DNA of 51,650 bases from Candidatus Aminicenantota bacterium. Its GTDB lineage: Bacteria > Acidobacteriota > Aminicenantia > Aminicenantales > UBA4085. Both the position numbers and the translations under genes were made by a program. Positions 47,865 to 51,650 of this stretch are shown here, in pieces. The notes below the pieces were generated by a model. That model saw only the letters and a program-made list of their open reading frames with translations. It did not search any database and was not told the origin of the DNA. How positions within the stretch are numbered: the stretch's first letter is position 1; the number at the start of each line of letters is the position of its first letter. The stretch covers positions 1 through 51,650 of the forward strand of contig JADGNV010000083.1 in assembly GCA_017883285.1 (NCBI GenBank). The letters run 5' to 3'.

Positions 47865-47871
47865 GGGGTCA

Positions 47872-49269
47872 TCAAAGGATGAAGCGCCTCAGGTCCTGGT
47901 CCTTCAGGATGTCCTTGAGCTGGGCCTGGACGTATTTCCGGTCGATGACGAATTGCCGGGGCTTGATGTTCGGCGACTTGAACGAGATCTCCTCCATCAC
48001 CTTCTCGAGGATGGTATGAAGCCGCCGGGCGCCGATGTCCTCCATGTCGCGGTTGACGTCCTCGGTGACCTGGGCGATCTCGTCGATCGCGTCCGGGGCG
48101 AACTCGACCCGGACGTCCTCGGTCGCGAGCAGGGCCGTATATTGCTTGAGGAGGGCGTTCGCGGGCTCGGTCAGGATGCGGACGAAATCCCCTTTATTGA
48201 GCGAGGACAGCTCGACCCGGATGGGGAACCGGCCCTGGAGCTCGGGGATCAGGTCCGAGGGCTTGGCCACGTTGAAGGCGCCGGCCCCGATGAAGAGGAC
48301 GTGGTCGGTCTTGACCAGGCCGTAGCGCGTGTTGACCGTCGTGCCTTCGACGATCGGCAACAGGTCTCGCTGGACGCCCTCGCGGCTGACCTCGGGCCCG
48401 TGGCCCGTCTCACGGCCGGCGATTTTATCGAGCTCGTCGAGGAAGACGATCCCGGAGTGCTCCACCCGCTCTATGGCCAAACGGGCGACCTGGTCCATGT
48501 CGATCAGGCGCTGCTGCTCCTCGGCCACGAGGTGCTCCCGGGCCTCGCGGATCGTGATCTTCCGCTTTTTCGTCTTCCCGCCCATGAGGCCGGGCATGAG
48601 CTCCTGGATCTGGATGCCGATGTCCTCCATGCCGCTGTTCGAGAGGATTTCGAAGGGCGGGGTCGAGCGGTCGCGGACCTCGATCTCGACCATCCGGCCT
48701 TCGAGGAGGCCGCCCCGGAGCTGCTGGCGGAGCTTCTCGCGTGTGTCCTCGAACTTCTGGACGTCCTCGTCGGTCGTGGCCGTCTCGCGGCGGCGCAGGG
48801 GCGGCAGAAGCAGGTCGAGGATCCTCTCCTCGACGTTGAATTCGGCCTTGTCCCGGACCTCCTCGATCTTCTCCTGCCGGACCATGTCGATCGACATGCG
48901 GACGAGGTCCCGGATGATGGACTCGACGTCGCGGCCGACATAGCCAACCTCGGTGAACTTGCTGGCCTCGATCTTGAGGAAGGGCGAGGACGTGAGCTTG
49001 GCCAGGCGGCGGGAGATCTCGGTCTTCCCGACGCCGGTCGGACCGATCATGAGAATGTTCTTCGGGGCGATCTCGTCGGCCAGGTCGGACGGCACGCGGC
49101 GGCGGCGGTAGCGGTTGCGGAGGGCGATGGCCACGGCCTTCTTGGCGGCGTTCTGGCCGATGATGTATTTGTCGAGCTCGGCCACGATCTCCTGGGGCGT
49201 GAGCTCGGCGTCCTTGTCCCGGGTCCGGTCGTCCGACTTGTCGAAGCTGCGGGGAAGGGGGATCGCCAT
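47872..49269 (-). CDS. hslU: ATP-dependent protease ATPase subunit HslU
   Basis: [62 protein letters not shown]. Confidence 0.98.
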   Translation of the reverse strand: MAIPLPRSFDKSDDRTRDKDAELTPQEIVAELDKYIIGQNAAKKAVAIALRNRYRRRRVPSDLADEIAPKNILMIGPTGVGKTEISRRLAKLTSSPFLKIEASKFTEVGYVGRDVESIIRDLVRMSIDMVRQEKIEEVRDKAEFNVEERILDLLLPPLRRRETATTDEDVQKFEDTREKLRQQLRGGLLEGRMVEIEVRDRSTPPFEILSNSGMEDIGIQIQELMPGLMGGKTKKRKITIREAREHLVAEEQQRLIDMDQVARLAIERVEHSGIVFLDELDKIAGRETGHGPEVSREGVQRDLLPIVEGTTVNTRYGLVKTDHVLFIGAGAFNVAKPSDLIPELQGRFPIRVELSSLNKGDFVRILTEPANALLKQYTALLATEDVRVEFAPDAIDEIAQVTEDVNRDMEDIGARRLHTILEKVMEEISFKSPNIKPRQFVIDRKYVQAQLKDILKDQDLRRFIL

Positions 49270-49797
49270 TTACAGCTCCTCGACAGAGATTTCGGAATTG
49301 GTGTAGACGCAGATGCCGGAGCTGATCTTGAGGGCTTCCACCGCGATCTCCCGGGCGCCGAGATCGGTATGGGTGATGAGCGCCCGGGCGGCGGCCAGGG
49401 CGTACGGCCCTCCCGAACCGATGGCCAGGATGCCGTCGTCGGGTTCGATGACGTCGCCCGTGCCCGAGATCAGGAAGCCGCTTTCCTTGTCGGCCACCAC
49501 CATCATGGCCTGGAGCTGGCGGAGGGCCTTGTCCAGGCGCCAGTCCTTGGCCAGCTCGATGGCCGCCCGGGACAGGTTGCCCTTGTATTCATCGAGCCGG
49601 CCTTCGAACCGGGCGAACAGGGCGAACGCATCCGACGTAGCCCCGGCGAACCCCGCCAGGACCTGGCCTTTATAAAGGCGGCGTATCTTTTTGGCCGTCT
49701 GCTTGAGGATGGTCTGGCCCTGGGTCACCTGGCCGTCGGCGGCGATGGCGATCCCGCCCTTGTGACGGACGCAAATCACGGTTGTGGATCTGATCAT
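49270..49797 (-). CDS. hslV: ATP-dependent protease peptidase subunit HslV
   Basis: [64 protein letters not shown] track over-extends start. Confidence 0.98.
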   Translation of the reverse strand: MIRSTTVICVRHKGGIAIAADGQVTQGQTILKQTAKKIRRLYKGQVLAGFAGATSDAFALFARFEGRLDEYKGNLSRAAIELAKDWRLDKALRQLQAMMVVADKESGFLISGTGDVIEPDDGILAIGSGGPYALAAARALITHTDLGAREIAVEALKISSGICVYTNSEISVEEL

Positions 49798-49968
49798 GGG
49801 TTCTCCAAAAAGTCCACCTAATGATAAAGGAAGGGGCCGTTTAAGTAAAGGGAGGCACGGAGGCCGGCTGTCGACGGGGTGGCGTTGAAAACACGCGGCG
49901 GGCCGGCGCGGCTCCCGCCACAATACTTATATGGAGGGGGGCTTCCGGGCGGGGGGCTACGAAAGTAC

Positions 49969-49997
49969 GCCGATTTTCCCCGGCGAGGAAAATCGGC
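49969..49997. repeat. Hairpin GCCGATTTTCC-CCGGCGA-GGAAAATCGGC
   Basis: 11-bp perfect stem, 7-nt loop. Confidence 0.8.
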
Positions 49998-50016
49998 TCG
50001 TTCCCTCGGCTTGCTC

Positions 50017-50043
50017 CCGCGATCCGCCTTCGACGGATCGCGG
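50017..50043. repeat. Hairpin CCGCGATCCG-CCTTCGA-CGGATCGCGG
   Basis: 10-bp perfect stem, 7-nt loop, 19 nt from previous hairpin. Confidence 0.8.
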
Positions 50044-50150
50044 TCCGTGCCCGCTGCGCCTCGGTATGCCTTTCTCCGCCCCACCGCCCTCGCGCCCCCA
50101 ATTCATCTAATACAACGCCTTGGGTTCTTCACGGCAAAGAAGATCTGGCA

Positions 50151-50282
50151 GCGCGGCGCGAGCCCCGGTCGCTCGAAGCGGCGGGGACCCACGGTTTGGG
50201 GGTGAGCCGCAAGAGCGACTGGGGCGGAAGCCGCGCCGAGGCTGATCCCCTATCCCGGCGTTTTTGAGCGGCTGCTTCGAGC
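50151..50282 (+). ncRNA. Candidate structured leader/ncRNA with alternative pairings
   Basis: Nested stems 50151-57/50230-36, 50163-73/50214-24, 50178-82/50206-10; alternative pairing 50171-82 with 50271-82. Confidence 0.4.
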
Positions 50283-50360
50283 CCGTCTCCCTTGCGCGGC
50301 CCTGAAAAAATCCATATGATAATTTCGCTTATTTGAAAGCTCCTATATTAAGGAGGGAAC

Positions 50361-51311
50361 ATGTCCTCGAAACTCGGAAGACGCGAATTCCTGACCCGCA
50401 CGGCCAAGCTCGGCGCCGGCGCCGTCCTGGGCAACAAGATCCTGTCCGGCCTGGCCGACGGGCCGCTGGCCGCCTATGCGGCCGACGCTCCCGGCATCGC
50501 CGTCGTCTCGGGCTCGGACTACGCCGCCATGACGGCCAAGGCCGTCGACCTCGTCGGCGGCATCGCGAAGTTCGTCCCGAAAGGCGCCCGGGTGCTGCTC
50601 ATGCCCAACGTCCAGAGCAAGAACCCCGGCACGTTCACCAAGCCCGAGATCCTGCGGTCGGCCATCCGGATGTGCAAGGGCGCGGGGGCCAAGGAAATCG
50701 CCTGCCTGAGCTATCTCGGCCAGCCGAACTGGGACGGCACGGGCCTGGCCCAGGTCATCCAGGAGGAAGGCGCCGTCCTGAAGCTCGTCCCCCGCGACGA
50801 CGCGAACTTCAAGCCCGTTCCGGTGGCGAACGCCGCGGCCCTCAAAGAGGCCATGATCATGAACGCCTTCTACGATTACGACGTGTTCATCAACATGCCC
50901 GTCACGAAGGACCACGCCGGGAGCAAGTTCACCGGAACGCTGAAGAACCTGATGGGCCTCAATGGGCCGAACTGCAACCGAGTGCAGTTCCACAAGCCCA
51001 ACTGGCAGACCGACCCGGCCGCCATCGAGCACCTGGAGACCTGCATCGTCGACCTGAACACGGTCCTTAAGCCAACGCTCAACATCGTCGACGCCACCGA
51101 GTTCATCCGGACGAACGGGCCGATGGGCCCGGGCGAGCTCATCAAGCCGCTCAAGGTCATCGCCGGTATAGACCGGGTCGCGGTCGACGCGTATTGCGCC
51201 ACCCTCCTCGGCCTGAAGGGCGAGGAGATCCACATGATCCGGAAGGCCTACGAGAGGAAGCTCGGCGAGATCGACCTCAAGAAGGTTAAAATCCAGGAAA
51301 TCAAGATCTAG
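50361..51311 (+). CDS. DUF362-family protein with Tat-type signal
   Basis: GRREFLTRTAKLGAGAVLG twin-Arg signal; VLLMPNVQSKNPGTFTKPEILRSAIRMCKGAGAKEI; NLMGLNGPNCNRVQFH. Confidence 0.85.
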   Translation: MSSKLGRREFLTRTAKLGAGAVLGNKILSGLADGPLAAYAADAPGIAVVSGSDYAAMTAKAVDLVGGIAKFVPKGARVLLMPNVQSKNPGTFTKPEILRSAIRMCKGAGAKEIACLSYLGQPNWDGTGLAQVIQEEGAVLKLVPRDDANFKPVPVANAAALKEAMIMNAFYDYDVFINMPVTKDHAGSKFTGTLKNLMGLNGPNCNRVQFHKPNWQTDPAAIEHLETCIVDLNTVLKPTLNIVDATEFIRTNGPMGPGELIKPLKVIAGIDRVAVDAYCATLLGLKGEEIHMIRKAYERKLGEIDLKKVKIQEIKI

Positions 51312-51321
51312 CGTCGCGGCC

Positions 51322-51650
51322 TTGAGATACTCCGCCCCGCGGCCGCCGGCCGTCCCTCTCTCCGCGCTCACGCTCGCGCTCGCTCTCGCTCTCATCTTAA
51401 ACCTGGGCCTTACGGCCGGTCTCTTTTCGGCCGCCGCCGGGCCTCAGAATCCCGAACAGTCCAAGGACGCGCCGGGTTTCGGGGGACGCGCCACGCTCCT
51501 CGACCTGGCCAAGTTCCTGCCCGGGCGGGCTGAACTCCATGGCTGGGCGCCCAAGGACAAGCCGCAGCTCTACAAGGGCGACGACCTCTTCCTTTATATC
51601 GACGGCGGCGCGGAGATCTTCCACGAATACGGTTTCCGACAGGTCATCAC
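51322..51650 (+). CDS. Exported protein, DUF6599-like, truncated by window edge
   Basis: Open frame LRYSAPRPPAVPLSALTLALALALILNLGLTAGL..LLDLAKFLPGRAELHGWAPKDKPQLYKGDDLFLYIDGGAEIFHEYGFRQVI; start codon uncertain. Confidence 0.6.
   Translation, partial: MRYSAPRPPAVPLSALTLALALALILNLGLTAGLFSAAAGPQNPEQSKDAPGFGGRATLLDLAKFLPGRAELHGWAPKDKPQLYKGDDLFLYIDGGAEIFHEYGFRQVI

Overview
High-GC bacterial chromosome segment, densely coded. No CRISPR array, transposase, integrase or prophage was recognised. From left to right: a PD40/TolB-like gene (truncated) with an OmpR-type two-component system; tRNA-Phe(GAA); a FecR-domain protein with a very aromatic segment; a FadL-type porin; mutS; a GH127-type glycosidase; two paralogous sortilin/BNR-repeat exported proteins on either side of a ~10.3 kb operon; a heterodimeric ABC exporter; two GT39-like membrane glycosyltransferases; pgsA; fabD; a surA-like/tamA/tamB outer-membrane assembly cluster; transaldolase; FAH-family protein; FN3 lipoprotein; hslUV; DUF362. 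The most interesting locus is the operon at ~16.1-26.4 kb. It encodes a Cys-rich unknown protein, two DRTGG proteins, NuoE- and NuoF-like diaphorase subunits, a NuoG/FDH-like subunit lacking the catalytic Cys/Sec, NfnA- and NfnB-like subunits, an RsbW-like HATPase and an [FeFe]-hydrogenase-like protein with a degenerate H-cluster motif. This looks like an electron-bifurcating transhydrogenase-type complex combined with a hydrogenase-derived sensor. Other non-coding signals: a shared ACAATCTTTTACA-N5-TTGACA promoter box in front of the two-component operon and the next gene; a 46-bp perfect palindrome inside the tamA signal-peptide region; a double-hairpin intergenic element present at 16.0 and 50.0 kb with different stem sequences; and a structured leader with two mutually exclusive pairings upstream of the DUF362 gene. 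All calls come from reading the sequence and the supplied translations; no database search was run.
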